Assembly: GCF_004364645.1 (NCBI RefSeq)
Contig: NZ_SOAW01000003.1
Span: 62,001-126,000 of the forward strand
DNA: 64,000 nucleotides
Source: Naumannella halotolerans
GTDB lineage: Bacteria > Actinomycetota > Actinomycetes > Propionibacteriales > Propionibacteriaceae
Direction: 5' to 3'
The translations under genes were made by a program, and so were the position numbers. Of the stretch, positions 42,212 through 51,055 are shown piece by piece. Every line of letters starts with the position of its first letter. Within the stretch, counting starts at the first letter, position 1. The notes beneath the pieces are model-generated. The model had not been told where the DNA came from. It was given only the letters and a program-made list of their open reading frames with translations, and ran no database searches.

Positions 42212-43662
42212 CCGCCGAGACAGGGGCAGAAGTGGCGGGCAGCGAACCGCAGGCCGACGGCCCGGCACCCCGTTTCGCCGACCTCGCGGCGGCCGCAGTG
42301 CTCGGTGTCGCCTCCCGCGAGGTCGTCCTGAGCACCCTGGCGCCGGACCTGCAACCGGTGGCGGCGGAGCCTGCGGAGGCATTGCTGGACACCGCGGCGC
42401 TGCTCTCGGCCGGGTTGCGCACGGTCGTGCCGACGGTCCAGGTGGGGCCTCCCGATCCTCCGGTGACCGAGTCCCGGCCGACCAACTCTACGGTGGTCGA
42501 CCAGCTGTTGCTCCGGCTGGCCGAGGACCGGCCGCTGCTGCTGCTGGCGCTGCGCCGGATCCGCGCCGCCGGGCAGGTGCTGCCGCCGCTCCGCGTACCG
42601 GCCCTGCTGACCGCCACCCGGACCAATGCCGGTGGCGTGAGCGGCACGGAGCTGGCCGACGCGCTGCTCCCGGTGCTGGGGACGGTCGGTGAGTGGATCG
42701 CCGGCCAGCACCCGCGCTGGTCGATCCTCACCCGCCCGGTCACCGAAGGCTGGCCGGACGCCGAACCGGCCGAGCAGATCGCCTGGTTCCGGCGGGTCCG
42801 GGCCGCCCACCCGCAGGCCGCGGCCGAACTGCTCGGTGCCGACGCCGCCGACTTCGGCGCCGCCCAGCGGGCGGAACTGGTGGCTGCCCTGGCCGACGGG
42901 CTGAGCGAGACCGACACCGCACTGCTGGATGCCTTCGCCGCCGACCGCAGCCTGCCGGTCCGCTCCACCGCCCAGTCCCTGGCCTGGCGGCTGCCGGGAA
43001 CCGCCGAGGCCGAGCGGGCCGCGGAGAACGCCCGCCGGTCGGTCCGGATCCGGCCGGGGGCGATCACGCTGAGCGAGGGCGCCACCGACGCGATCGCGGC
43101 CGTCGTGCCGCACCGCTGGCCGGAGATCTTCGGGGTCGAGGCAGCCGCAGCATTGGCCGTCCCGGGTGGGGACAAGCTGATCCGCGGTCTGGCCCGGGCC
43201 GCCGTCCGCTTCGGCGATGCCGAGACCGCCTACTGGGTCCTGCGGTTCTCCCGACCCGGGGAGGATCTGCCGCAACTGTGGTTCGGTCTGCCCGATGAGG
43301 AGCGGGCCGACCGGGTGATGACCTCGCTGGTCAGAAAACCCCAGACCTCGGAGGCGCTCGAGCAGTGGGCACAGTGGCCGAGCCAGTTGTCGCGGCGACT
43401 CGCCTTCTGGATGGAGGAGCGGTTACGGAAGGAGCACTCCGTACCGCTGATGGACCTGTGGGTGACGCGGGTCCCCGACGCCGACGTACCTGCGGCCACC
43501 GGGTACGCCCGTCACCTGGCCTTCGAGGCCCGGGGCCCGGCGCACCGACGTGCCTGGGAGCGGGCCGCGGAACGGCTGAACCTGCGCGCCTCCATCCTCC
43601 GCAACCTGCCCCTCACCGATGACGCCCCCGCACGTACCCCGAACCAGGGAGGAACCCCGTGA
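42208..43662 (+). CDS. DUF5691 family protein, likely helical-repeat scaffold
   Basis: 484 aa from GTG 42208. It is almost entirely alpha-helical in appearance, rich in Ala and Leu, with repeated segments such as EQIAWFRRVRAAHPQAAAEL and ALLDAFAADRSLPVRSTAQS that resemble HEAT-like repeats. I assign it to DUF5691 from its composition, length and position between SWIM and MoxR genes. There is no membrane segment and no catalytic motif. It overlaps both neighbours by 4 nt. It is a probable scaffold or substrate adaptor of the MoxR machine. Confidence 0.75.
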   Translation: MTAETGAEVAGSEPQADGPAPRFADLAAAAVLGVASREVVLSTLAPDLQPVAAEPAEALLDTAALLSAGLRTVVPTVQVGPPDPPVTESRPTNSTVVDQLLLRLAEDRPLLLLALRRIRAAGQVLPPLRVPALLTATRTNAGGVSGTELADALLPVLGTVGEWIAGQHPRWSILTRPVTEGWPDAEPAEQIAWFRRVRAAHPQAAAELLGADAADFGAAQRAELVAALADGLSETDTALLDAFAADRSLPVRSTAQSLAWRLPGTAEAERAAENARRSVRIRPGAITLSEGATDAIAAVVPHRWPEIFGVEAAAALAVPGGDKLIRGLARAAVRFGDAETAYWVLRFSRPGEDLPQLWFGLPDEERADRVMTSLVRKPQTSEALEQWAQWPSQLSRRLAFWMEERLRKEHSVPLMDLWVTRVPDADVPAATGYARHLAFEARGPAHRRAWERAAERLNLRASILRNLPLTDDAPARTPNQGGTP

Positions 43663-44741
43663 CCGAACAGACGATCCTGCGGCCGCACGCCGAACAGGCA
43701 TTCGCCGAGGAGCTGAAGGCACTGGCCGCGGTCGACGAGCGGCCACGACCCGCCAGCTGGCAGCTCTCGCCGTGGGCGGTGGTGGACTATCTGGTCGGGG
43801 CCACCTTGCCCGACCGGACCTTGATCACACCGAAGTACATCGGTTCGCGGCGGCTGATGGAGATCGCCGTCGCCAGCCTGGCCACGGACCGGGCATTGCT
43901 GCTGCTGGGGGTGCCGGGTACGGCCAAGTCGTGGGTCTCGGAGCACCTGGCGGCGGCGATCAGTGGTGACTCGACGCTGTTGGTGCAGGGCACCGCGGGG
44001 ACCGCCGAGGAGGCGGTGCGGTACGGCTGGAACTACGCCCGGTTGCTGGCCGAGGGGCCGTCGGAGGGGGCGATGGTCCCCTCCCCGGTGATGACCGCCA
44101 TGCAGCAGGGACGGCTCGCCCGGGTGGAGGAACTGACCCGGATCCCCTCCGATGTGCAGGACGCGTTGATCACCGTGCTGAGCGAGAAGACGCTTCCGGT
44201 ACCGGAACTGAACACCGAGGTGCAGGCCGTCGCCGGGTTCAACATCATCGCCACCGCGAACGACCGCGACCGTGGGGTGAACGAGCTCTCCGCGGCGCTG
44301 CGGCGGCGGTTCAACACCGTGGTCCTGCCGTTGCCGGCCAGTGCCGAGGACGAGGTACGGATCGTCACCCAACGGGTCGCCGATCTCGGGCGGTCGCTGG
44401 AGCTGCCGGCCACCGAGGCGTCGGCGGAGATCGCCCGGGTGGTGACCGTCTTCCGGGAACTGCGCTCGGGGATCACCGAGGACGGACGGACCAACCTGAA
44501 GTCTCCCTCGGGCACCTTGTCGACCGCCGAGGCGATCTCGGTGATCACCAACGGGCTGGCCCTGGCGACCCATTTCGGTGACGGCGAGCTCGGTGCGGCC
44601 GAACTGGCCGGCGGGATCGTCGGCGCGGTGATCAAGGACCCGGTCGCCGACGGTGTCGTCTGGGCCGAGTACCTGGAGACGGTGGTCAAACAGCGCAAGG
44701 ACTGGAAGGACTTCTACTGGGCCTGCCGCGAGGTGCAGTGA
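43659..44741 (+). CDS. MoxR-family AAA+ ATPase
   Basis: 360 aa from GTG 43659. Walker A is at residues 84-91 (GVPGTAKS), with VEELTRIPSDVQDALITVLS as the Walker B/sensor-linked MoxR segment and FNIIATANDRDRGVNELSAA with sensor 1. ALRRRFNTVVLPLP supplies the arginine finger region. MoxR ATPases act with VWA proteins as chaperone-like remodelling machines, for example in metal insertion or complex activation. Here the VWA partner is two genes downstream. Confidence 0.93.
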   Translation: MTEQTILRPHAEQAFAEELKALAAVDERPRPASWQLSPWAVVDYLVGATLPDRTLITPKYIGSRRLMEIAVASLATDRALLLLGVPGTAKSWVSEHLAAAISGDSTLLVQGTAGTAEEAVRYGWNYARLLAEGPSEGAMVPSPVMTAMQQGRLARVEELTRIPSDVQDALITVLSEKTLPVPELNTEVQAVAGFNIIATANDRDRGVNELSAALRRRFNTVVLPLPASAEDEVRIVTQRVADLGRSLELPATEASAEIARVVTVFRELRSGITEDGRTNLKSPSGTLSTAEAISVITNGLALATHFGDGELGAAELAGGIVGAVIKDPVADGVVWAEYLETVVKQRKDWKDFYWACREVQ

Positions 44742-47050
44742 TGGCCGAACAGCCACTCGTCCGGGTCCTCGGGATCCGCCACCACGGCCCCGGATCGGCC
44801 CGGGCCGTGCTGGCGGCACTCGAGGAACTGCAACCCGAGGTGGTGCTGATCGAGGGACCGCCGGAGGCCGACGGACTCGTCGAGTACCTGGCCAATCCCG
44901 AGCTGCAACCACCGGTCGCGCTGCTGGCGTACCGCAACGACGATCCGGCCGCGGCCGCGATGTGGCCGCTCGCCCAGTTCTCACCCGAATGGCAGGCATT
45001 GACCTGGGCGGTCGGCCACGGGGCGACGGTCCGGTTCATGGACCTGCCCGCCGCGATCGTGCTGGCCGACCCGGCAGAGGAGGATCCCGACCTGCTCGAG
45101 CTGGAGGAGGATCCGGAGTCCGACGAGGACGGGGGTGTCGACGAGGACCGGGATGCCGACGGTGAACGGATGCGCTCGGACCCGATCGCCGTCCTCGCCC
45201 GGGCCGGTGGTTACGACGATCCCGAACGCTGGTGGGACGATGTGGTCGAGTCCCGCCGCGACGGCGACCCCTTCGACGCGATCACCCAGGCCATGGCCGC
45301 GGTACGCGAGAGCGCCCCGCCGCAGCGCAGTCCGCAGGCACAGTTGCGGGAGGACCGCCGGGAGGCCCAGATGCGCAAGGTGCTGCGGGCGGTGATCAAA
45401 CAGGGCCCCCGGTCGATCGGGGTCGTCTGCGGCGCCTGGCATGCACCGGCACTCAGCGGGAAGCTGCCGCCGGCCACCAAGGACAACGCACTGCTGCGTG
45501 GCCTGCCGAAGACCAAGATCAGTATGGCCTGGGTGCCGTGGACCCATTCCCGGCTCGGACTGTGGTCGGGTTACGGGGCCGGGGTGGAATCACCGGGCTG
45601 GTACCACCATCTGTTCTCCGCCACCGACCAGGTGATCGAACGCTGGATGACCAAGGCAGCCACGGTGTTGCGTGATCATGACCTGCCGGTCTCCAGTGCG
45701 CACGTGATCGAGTCGGTACGGCTGGCCGACGCCCTGGCCGCCCTGCGGGATCGTCCGCTGGCCGGCCTCAGTGAGGTCAGTGATGCCGCCGAGGCGGTGC
45801 TCTGTGAGGGCCACCGTCCGCTGGCACAGTTGATCAATTCCGAGGTGGTGATCGGCGAACGGTTGGGTACGGTGCCCGACGAGGTTCCGGTGGTACCGCT
45901 GGAGGCCGACTTCCGGGCGGCGGCGAAGGCCGCCCGGTTGAAACCGTCGGCCACCGAACGTGAACTCGTGCTGGACCTGCGTACCCCCACCGATCGCCGG
46001 CGCTCGGTGCTGCTGCACCGGATGTCGATCATCGGAGTCGACTGGGGCGAGCGGGTGGCCACCGGGGGCATCGGCACCTTCAAGGAGGGCTGGGCGGTGC
46101 TCTGGCAGCCGGAGCTGTCGGTGAAGCTGATCGAGGCATCGTTGTGGGGGACGACCTTGGTCTCCGCGGCCGAGTACCGGCTGTCGCAGCGCAGTGATGA
46201 TCTTGCCACGATCACCCAGGCGATCTCGGCGGCGATCGTCGCCGAGCTGCCGGGGGTGCTGCCGCAGCTGATGCGCGGCCTGGACGCTCGGGCGGCCCGG
46301 ACCAACGATGTGTTGGAGTTGTTGGCCGCGCTGGTTCCGCTGGTGGAGGCGCAGCGTTACGGCGATGTCCGGGGCACCGATACGCAGGCATTGGCCACGG
46401 TCGCGCGGGGGCTGCTCGATCGTGCCTGTGCCGGACTCGGCGCCGCCCTCGGCGGGCTCGCACCGGAAGCGGCCGAACAGGCCCGGGAGCGGATCGACGA
46501 CACCCACCGGGTGGTACCGCTGCTGCCCGGCGCCAAACAGGTGTGGATCGAGACCTTGCAGACCCTGTTGGACCGGGCCGATCTGCCGCCCGGGATCTCC
46601 GGCCGGGTGGTGCGGATGTTGTTGGACGGTGGCCAGGTGAGCGTCGACGAGGCGGGGGACCGGTTGCATGCGGCCCTGTCGGTCGGCTCGTCGGCGGCGG
46701 AGAAGGCGTTGTGGGCCGAGGGTTTCCTGTCCGGCGGTCCGCTGCTGCTGATCCACGACGAGCGTTTGCTGGCCCTGGTCGATGAATGGCTCGGTGAACT
46801 GGCCGAGATCGAGTTCCTCGATGTGCTGCCGCTGCTGCGGCGTACCTTCGGTGCCTTCTCCCCACCCGAGCGTCGGGAGCTGAATCGGGTGGCGGCCGGT
46901 GTCGAGCGGGCAGCGATCAGCGACGAACCCGAGATCGACCTGTTGGCCGCAGCCGGGGTGCTGCAGACGATCCGCAGCATCCTGACTCCGAGCTCGACGC
47001 CGGCAGGTGCGGAGCGGATCGGGTCGGTGGACGGGGGTGTGCATGTCTGA
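44741..47050 (+). CDS. DUF5682 family protein, possible ChaN/TraB/EreA-like enzyme
   Basis: 769 aa from ATG 44741; a GTG one codon earlier is possible. The N-terminal 240 residues hold a conserved pattern: GIRHHGPGSARAVLAAL (His pair), VVLIEGPPEADG (Glu), an R-E-x2-M segment near residue 211 and VCGAWHAPAL (His near 234). This order resembles the metal-binding/catalytic pattern of the TraB/ChaN/EreA fold. The remaining 500 residues are largely helical with no recognised domain. An acidic low-complexity insert lies around residues 115-145. It is the largest and least understood member of the operon. Confidence 0.82.
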   Translation: MAEQPLVRVLGIRHHGPGSARAVLAALEELQPEVVLIEGPPEADGLVEYLANPELQPPVALLAYRNDDPAAAAMWPLAQFSPEWQALTWAVGHGATVRFMDLPAAIVLADPAEEDPDLLELEEDPESDEDGGVDEDRDADGERMRSDPIAVLARAGGYDDPERWWDDVVESRRDGDPFDAITQAMAAVRESAPPQRSPQAQLREDRREAQMRKVLRAVIKQGPRSIGVVCGAWHAPALSGKLPPATKDNALLRGLPKTKISMAWVPWTHSRLGLWSGYGAGVESPGWYHHLFSATDQVIERWMTKAATVLRDHDLPVSSAHVIESVRLADALAALRDRPLAGLSEVSDAAEAVLCEGHRPLAQLINSEVVIGERLGTVPDEVPVVPLEADFRAAAKAARLKPSATERELVLDLRTPTDRRRSVLLHRMSIIGVDWGERVATGGIGTFKEGWAVLWQPELSVKLIEASLWGTTLVSAAEYRLSQRSDDLATITQAISAAIVAELPGVLPQLMRGLDARAARTNDVLELLAALVPLVEAQRYGDVRGTDTQALATVARGLLDRACAGLGAALGGLAPEAAEQARERIDDTHRVVPLLPGAKQVWIETLQTLLDRADLPPGISGRVVRMLLDGGQVSVDEAGDRLHAALSVGSSAAEKALWAEGFLSGGPLLLIHDERLLALVDEWLGELAEIEFLDVLPLLRRTFGAFSPPERRELNRVAAGVERAAISDEPEIDLLAAAGVLQTIRSILTPSSTPAGAERIGSVDGGVHV

Positions 47051-48221
47051 GGAACAGCCCGGCGGCGCAGGAACGGACGAGCGACGGCGTCGGTGGCGGC
47101 TGGTGACCGGCGGGGACGAACCGTTGCCCACCTCCGATCAGGGGATGGACAAGGCACTGAGTCAGCTCTACGACAGCGGTGATGGTGGGGGAGCCTCGGG
47201 CGCACCCCGTTCGGCCGGTCTCGGCAGTTCCTCGCCGAAGCTGGCGCGCTGGTTGGGTGACATCCGCAGCTACTTCCCCTCGACGGTGGTGCAGGTGATG
47301 CAGCGTGACGCGATCGAACGACACAGACTGCACCGGTTGATGCTGGAGCCGGAGATGCTGGCCTCGATCGAGCCCGATGTGCACCTGGTCGGGACCCTGG
47401 TGGCGCTGGCCGATGCGTTGCCGGCCGAATCCCGGGAGACGGCCCGACAGGTGGTACGGGAGGTGGTGGAGGCGATCGAGAAGCGGATCGGCGAAACCAC
47501 CCGCTCGGCGCTGCGGGGGTCGCTGGACCGTGCCTCGCGTACCCATCGGCCGCGGCACGCCGACATCGACTGGAACCGGACGGTGCGGGCGAACCTGAAG
47601 CACTACCAACCCGAGCACCGCACCGTGGTGCCGGAACGGTTGATCGGGTACGGAAGGCGTTCGACGGCGGTCCAGCGCGAGATCGTGCTGGCGATCGATC
47701 AGTCGGGGTCGATGGCCGAATCGGTGGTCTATGCCTCGGTCTTCGCCTCCGTGCTGGCCTCGATCCGCTCGGTGCGTACCCAGGTGGTGGCCTTCGACAC
47801 CGAGGTGGTGGACCTGACCGACCAGCTGGAGGATCCGGTCGATCTGCTGTTCGGGATCCAGCTCGGTGGCGGTACCGACATCAACCGGGCCGTCGGCTAC
47901 TGCTCGACCTTGATCACCCAACCGCAGAACTCGATCTTCGTCCTGATCAGTGATCTCTACGAGGGCGGAGATTCCGAGGAGTTGCTCACCAGGCTGGGGC
48001 AGCTGCGTACCGCCGGTGTGCAGTGTGTGGCGTTGTTGGCGTTGGCCGACAGTGGGGCACCGGCCTACGATCATGATCTTGCTGCACAGCTGGTGGAGCT
48101 GGACATCCCGGCCTTCGCCTGCACCCCGGATGCGTTCCCCGAGCTGCTGGCCGCGGCGGTCCGGGGTGCGGACCTGCGAAGTTGGGGTGAGCGTTACCGG
48201 GCCGAACGCAGTCAGGGCTGA
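47043..48221 (+). CDS. VWA domain protein (CoxE/MoxR-partner type)
   Basis: 392 aa from ATG 47043, overlapping the DUF5682 gene by 8 nt. A helical N-terminal half is followed by a von Willebrand A domain with an intact MIDAS: D219-x-S-x-S in LAIDQSGSMAES, the Thr in GGGTDINRAVG, and the Asp in VLISDLYEGGDSEEL. It therefore should bind a divalent metal and a partner acidic residue, the known mode by which MoxR-associated VWA proteins engage clients. It is the last gene of the operon; the convergent methyltransferase ends 3 nt later. Confidence 0.92.
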   Translation: MSEEQPGGAGTDERRRRWRLVTGGDEPLPTSDQGMDKALSQLYDSGDGGGASGAPRSAGLGSSSPKLARWLGDIRSYFPSTVVQVMQRDAIERHRLHRLMLEPEMLASIEPDVHLVGTLVALADALPAESRETARQVVREVVEAIEKRIGETTRSALRGSLDRASRTHRPRHADIDWNRTVRANLKHYQPEHRTVVPERLIGYGRRSTAVQREIVLAIDQSGSMAESVVYASVFASVLASIRSVRTQVVAFDTEVVDLTDQLEDPVDLLFGIQLGGGTDINRAVGYCSTLITQPQNSIFVLISDLYEGGDSEELLTRLGQLRTAGVQCVALLALADSGAPAYDHDLAAQLVELDIPAFACTPDAFPELLAAAVRGADLRSWGERYRAERSQG

Positions 48222-48224
48222 GTC

Positions 48225-48974
48225 TCAGCGGATCTTGATCCGCAGGCTCTCGGTCGGGGCGGTCAGTCCCAGTTGGGAATGGTCGGCCGCGGCACTCCAG
48301 ATGGTGGTCTGGAACGGCAGCATCAGCGAGTCCGGGGCGCGGCAGCTGGCGTCGTAGAGGGCGCCGATGTCCTTCAGCACGGTCGCCCGCTGGGTCTCCT
48401 CGCACCGGTTGACCGCCGGCCGGGCGCTGACCATGTCGATCAGGCCACGGCGGGTGATCGGCACCCAGTTGCGCCAGGTCCGGGTCGCGACGGTGCCGAA
48501 GTGTTCGCATTCCTCGATCACCGCGGCCGTCTCGGTGCCGTAGGCGCCGCGCATGGCGCTCGGGTCGAGCTGCTGGACCAGGGCGCCCAGCCGCTTCACC
48601 CAGGGAACGGTGTCGTCGCGGCTGTTCAGCACCAGCACCACCCGGCCGCGGGCCCGGAGCACCCGGGCGATCTCCGGCAATGAACGGTGCAGCTTCGCGC
48701 TCTCGGTCAGTCCCTCGCCGATCACCACCCGGTCGAAGCTGTGCGAGGCGAAGGGCAATGCGGTCGGTTCGGAGCAGACGGCTCCGGCACTGACCCGGCC
48801 GGCCATCCGCTCGGCGGCGGCCTTCCGGGCCTCGGCGCAGACCACCCGGTGCCCGGCCCGGCTGGCCAGCTCGGCGAAGCCGCCGAGCCGGCCGATGCCG
48901 AGCACGGTCGACCGGGCATCCGGCAGAGCCCAACCGACGCTGTCCTCGGGAAAGGGGGTACGTCGGATGCTCAT
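48225..48974 (-). CDS. Class I SAM-dependent methyltransferase-like protein
   Basis: 249 aa from ATG 48974. Motif I is atypical: STVLGIGRLGGFAELASRAG instead of the acidic D/E-x-G-x-G-x-G form. The later segments FDRVVIGEGL and EIARVLRARGRVVLVLNSRD match class I methyltransferases of the ubiE/Methyltransf_11 group. Catalytic activity is plausible but not certain because of motif I. The target is unknown. The gene is convergent with the VWA operon. Confidence 0.78.
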   Translation of the reverse strand: MSIRRTPFPEDSVGWALPDARSTVLGIGRLGGFAELASRAGHRVVCAEARKAAAERMAGRVSAGAVCSEPTALPFASHSFDRVVIGEGLTESAKLHRSLPEIARVLRARGRVVLVLNSRDDTVPWVKRLGALVQQLDPSAMRGAYGTETAAVIEECEHFGTVATRTWRNWVPITRRGLIDMVSARPAVNRCEETQRATVLKDIGALYDASCRAPDSLMLPFQTTIWSAAADHSQLGLTAPTESLRIKIR

Positions 48975-49147
48975 GGGCCCGACCTTAAGGGTCGGCGGCG
49001 GGCAACGACGGCAGACTCGGCCCGTGTCGAGCACTCCACAGCGACCGAACAGGTTCGACGGGGCACCTGGGTGGCCGGGCGGCGTCTCCCGGGCTCGTAC
49101 CACCCGGTTGTGGAGTTCCAGGGCGAACCGGCGGGCCCTTGCCCTAC

Positions 49148-49318
49148 TCAGCGTAGGACGGCTGTCGCCAGGAGACCTACCACCCCCGCCACGAGGTAGT
49201 AGGACGCCGCAGGAAGAATGAGGAGCAGCAGTGAACGTCCCCAGAACCCGGTGACGGCTCTGAGCGAGCCTCGTTGCCGCAACTTCAGATTGACGATCCA
49301 CGACCCGAAGGTTTCCAC
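49148..49318 (-). CDS. Possible small membrane protein
   Basis: 56 codons from GTG 49318 to TGA 49148. A basic N-terminal half (VNLKLRQRGSLRAVTGFWGR) is followed by a strongly hydrophobic segment (SLLLLILPAASYYLVAGVVG) long enough to span a membrane. No ribosome binding site is evident and third-position GC is only moderate. It is the only stretch in this kilobase that looks protein-like. It matches no family I know. Confidence 0.3.
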   Translation of the reverse strand: METFGSWIVNLKLRQRGSLRAVTGFWGRSLLLLILPAASYYLVAGVVGLLATAVLR

Positions 49319-49996
49319 GCCTGGCCCAGGTGGTGGTCTCCAGGGTCCTCCCGTCCTAGCGGATTGGTACCAGGGTCACCCATCGAGGTAGTCAGCTCCC
49401 GTTTCGCCATCCCACTTCGGGTGATTGCGGCGTCAGAATCTGCAGCCTCGCGACATTCCACGTCAGCTTGAGGCGGCGGGGCAGTTGTTCGCAGCAAGCC
49501 AACTGTGCGTTGGCTGGCAATCGCCGATCTCGGGGGAGTTGGCGGTGCTCGAGTGCGGGTTCTGTGGATGCTGAGGCTTGCGGCAACTGCCTCGCGGGGC
49601 ACGCACCAATCATCCGGAGGGTTGCACATCCAGGGCCGCCCATGGCGCCGGCGACGATGCCGGTCGGATCGATTGGCGGATTGCCCGGCTGTATGGGCCG
49701 ATCTGCCAGCAGCATCGGTGACCCGACACCCGGACAGCGCAATGGCGCCCGTCTCCCGACGGACGCCAGTGCTCACTTGTGATCAGGCGCCATGCGTGCA
49801 GTGTTCGTATCGCCGGCCGTGCGCTCTGCATCGGTCTCGGCAACCCCTGGACGGTTCTGGTCTCGGCGTGGCCACCTGTTCACTTGTGAAGGCCTTGAAC
49901 CCAGTGTGACTCAAGCCACAGCAAAACGGAACCCCTTTGTCCACAGATTTTCCGGCGGCTCTGGGATCCGGTACGTGCGACGGCGAAGCTGCCTGC
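49319..49996. other. Poorly coding 0.7-kb interval upstream of the Tad locus
   Basis: I see no convincing gene. Open frames exist on both strands but have irregular composition, high Cys/Trp/Ser content and no motifs. GC content is lower than in flanking genes. A small hairpin AGCCAAC-TGTGC-GTTGGCT lies at 49497-49515, and a TTGTCCACA motif (DnaA-box-like) at 49937-49945, 60 nt before the ssd ATG. The rest is unexplained; a decayed gene or a non-coding RNA is possible. Confidence 0.6.
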
Positions 49997-51055
49997 ATGG
50001 CGAGTCCGAACGATCCCTTGGTGATCACTGCCGACCGAAAGCTGTTGGACCAGGTCCAGTCCTGCGCTGCTGTCGCCGGGGTCAGTCCGACCTTGGCCGA
50101 CGGGACGGTCGAGTTGTCCCGGAACTGGTCCAGCAGCCCGCTGGTGCTGGTCGGTGTCGACCAGGCCCAACGAGTGACCGAACAACTGCCGAGCAGACGG
50201 GGCGAGACCGTACTACTGGGCCACGACGATCAGACCGAGGCGTTGTGCCGCTGGTCGCAGCCACTGGGCGCATCGATCCTGGCGCTGCCGGAGGGGATCG
50301 GCTGGCTGACCACCCTGTTCGGCAGTGACCCCGAACCGGGCAGCGGCAGGTTGCTCGCGCTGGTCGGTGGCTGCGGCGGTATCGGCACTTCGACCTTGGC
50401 TGTCGGGATGGCCCAGCGGTTGCCCAGCGCCCGCGGCGCGGTCGGCGAAGCGGCCGGACCGGTGGCGGTCGTCGATGTCGACCCGGGCAGCGGCGGGATC
50501 GACCTGGTGCTGGGCGTGGAGTCGGTGCCCGGACGACGCTGGTCGCATTTCGCCGCAGCCCACGGTCACCTGCGCGGGCTGCTGGACGAACTGCCCGGCC
50601 GCGACCGGGTGAAGGTGTTGTCGGCCGATCCTCGTTCTCCGGAGCCGAATCCCTCGGCCGTCACCGCGGTGCTGCGGGCAGCCGGTGAGGAGGCCGTGGC
50701 CAGTCTGGTCGATCTCGGTCGCGGTGGCGGCGCGGTGAGCGAGTCGGTGATCCGCCTGGCCTCGGAGGTCTGGCTGGTGGTGGGCAATGACATCGCCTCC
50801 ATCGCTGCCGCCCGCCGGACGCGGATCCGGTTGCCGGCCGCTGCTGTGCGGCTGGTCGTGCGCCGGCACCGGTGGGGAGAGCTGTCGGCCGATCAGGTGG
50901 CCGAGCTGGTCGGCGTACCACTCGTGGGTGCGGTGCCGACCGACCACCGGATCGCCCGCGGGGTCGATCAGGGTATGGGCCCGGTGGCGGTCGCGGGGCG
51001 TCGCTGGATCCGCGCGGTCGATGCACTGGTCGGCCAGTGGTGGTCGGCGGCATGA
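49997..51055 (+). CDS. ssd: CpaE/TadZ-like septum-site-determining protein (Ssd)
   Basis: 352 aa from ATG 49997 (an upstream TTG in frame is less likely). A receiver-like N-terminal domain (LVITADRKLLDQVQSCAAVA) is followed by a MinD/ParA-type ATPase fold. The P-loop is degenerate: LVGGCGGIGTSTLAVGMA lacks the conserved lysines of a ParA P-loop. VAVVDVDPGSGGIDLVLG is present. It is the TadZ-equivalent localisation factor that opens actinobacterial Tad loci (Rv3660c in M. tuberculosis). It overlaps tadA by 4 nt. Confidence 0.9.
   Translation: MASPNDPLVITADRKLLDQVQSCAAVAGVSPTLADGTVELSRNWSSSPLVLVGVDQAQRVTEQLPSRRGETVLLGHDDQTEALCRWSQPLGASILALPEGIGWLTTLFGSDPEPGSGRLLALVGGCGGIGTSTLAVGMAQRLPSARGAVGEAAGPVAVVDVDPGSGGIDLVLGVESVPGRRWSHFAAAHGHLRGLLDELPGRDRVKVLSADPRSPEPNPSAVTAVLRAAGEEAVASLVDLGRGGGAVSESVIRLASEVWLVVGNDIASIAAARRTRIRLPAAAVRLVVRRHRWGELSADQVAELVGVPLVGAVPTDHRIARGVDQGMGPVAVAGRRWIRAVDALVGQWWSAA

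Noticed and set aside
43659-48221. Magnesium/cobalt chelatase or CO-dehydrogenase maturation operon (MoxR plus VWA)
   Set aside because: No chelatase large subunit, cobalamin, chlorophyll or cox structural genes are present, and DUF5682/DUF5691/SWIM partners do not belong to those systems.
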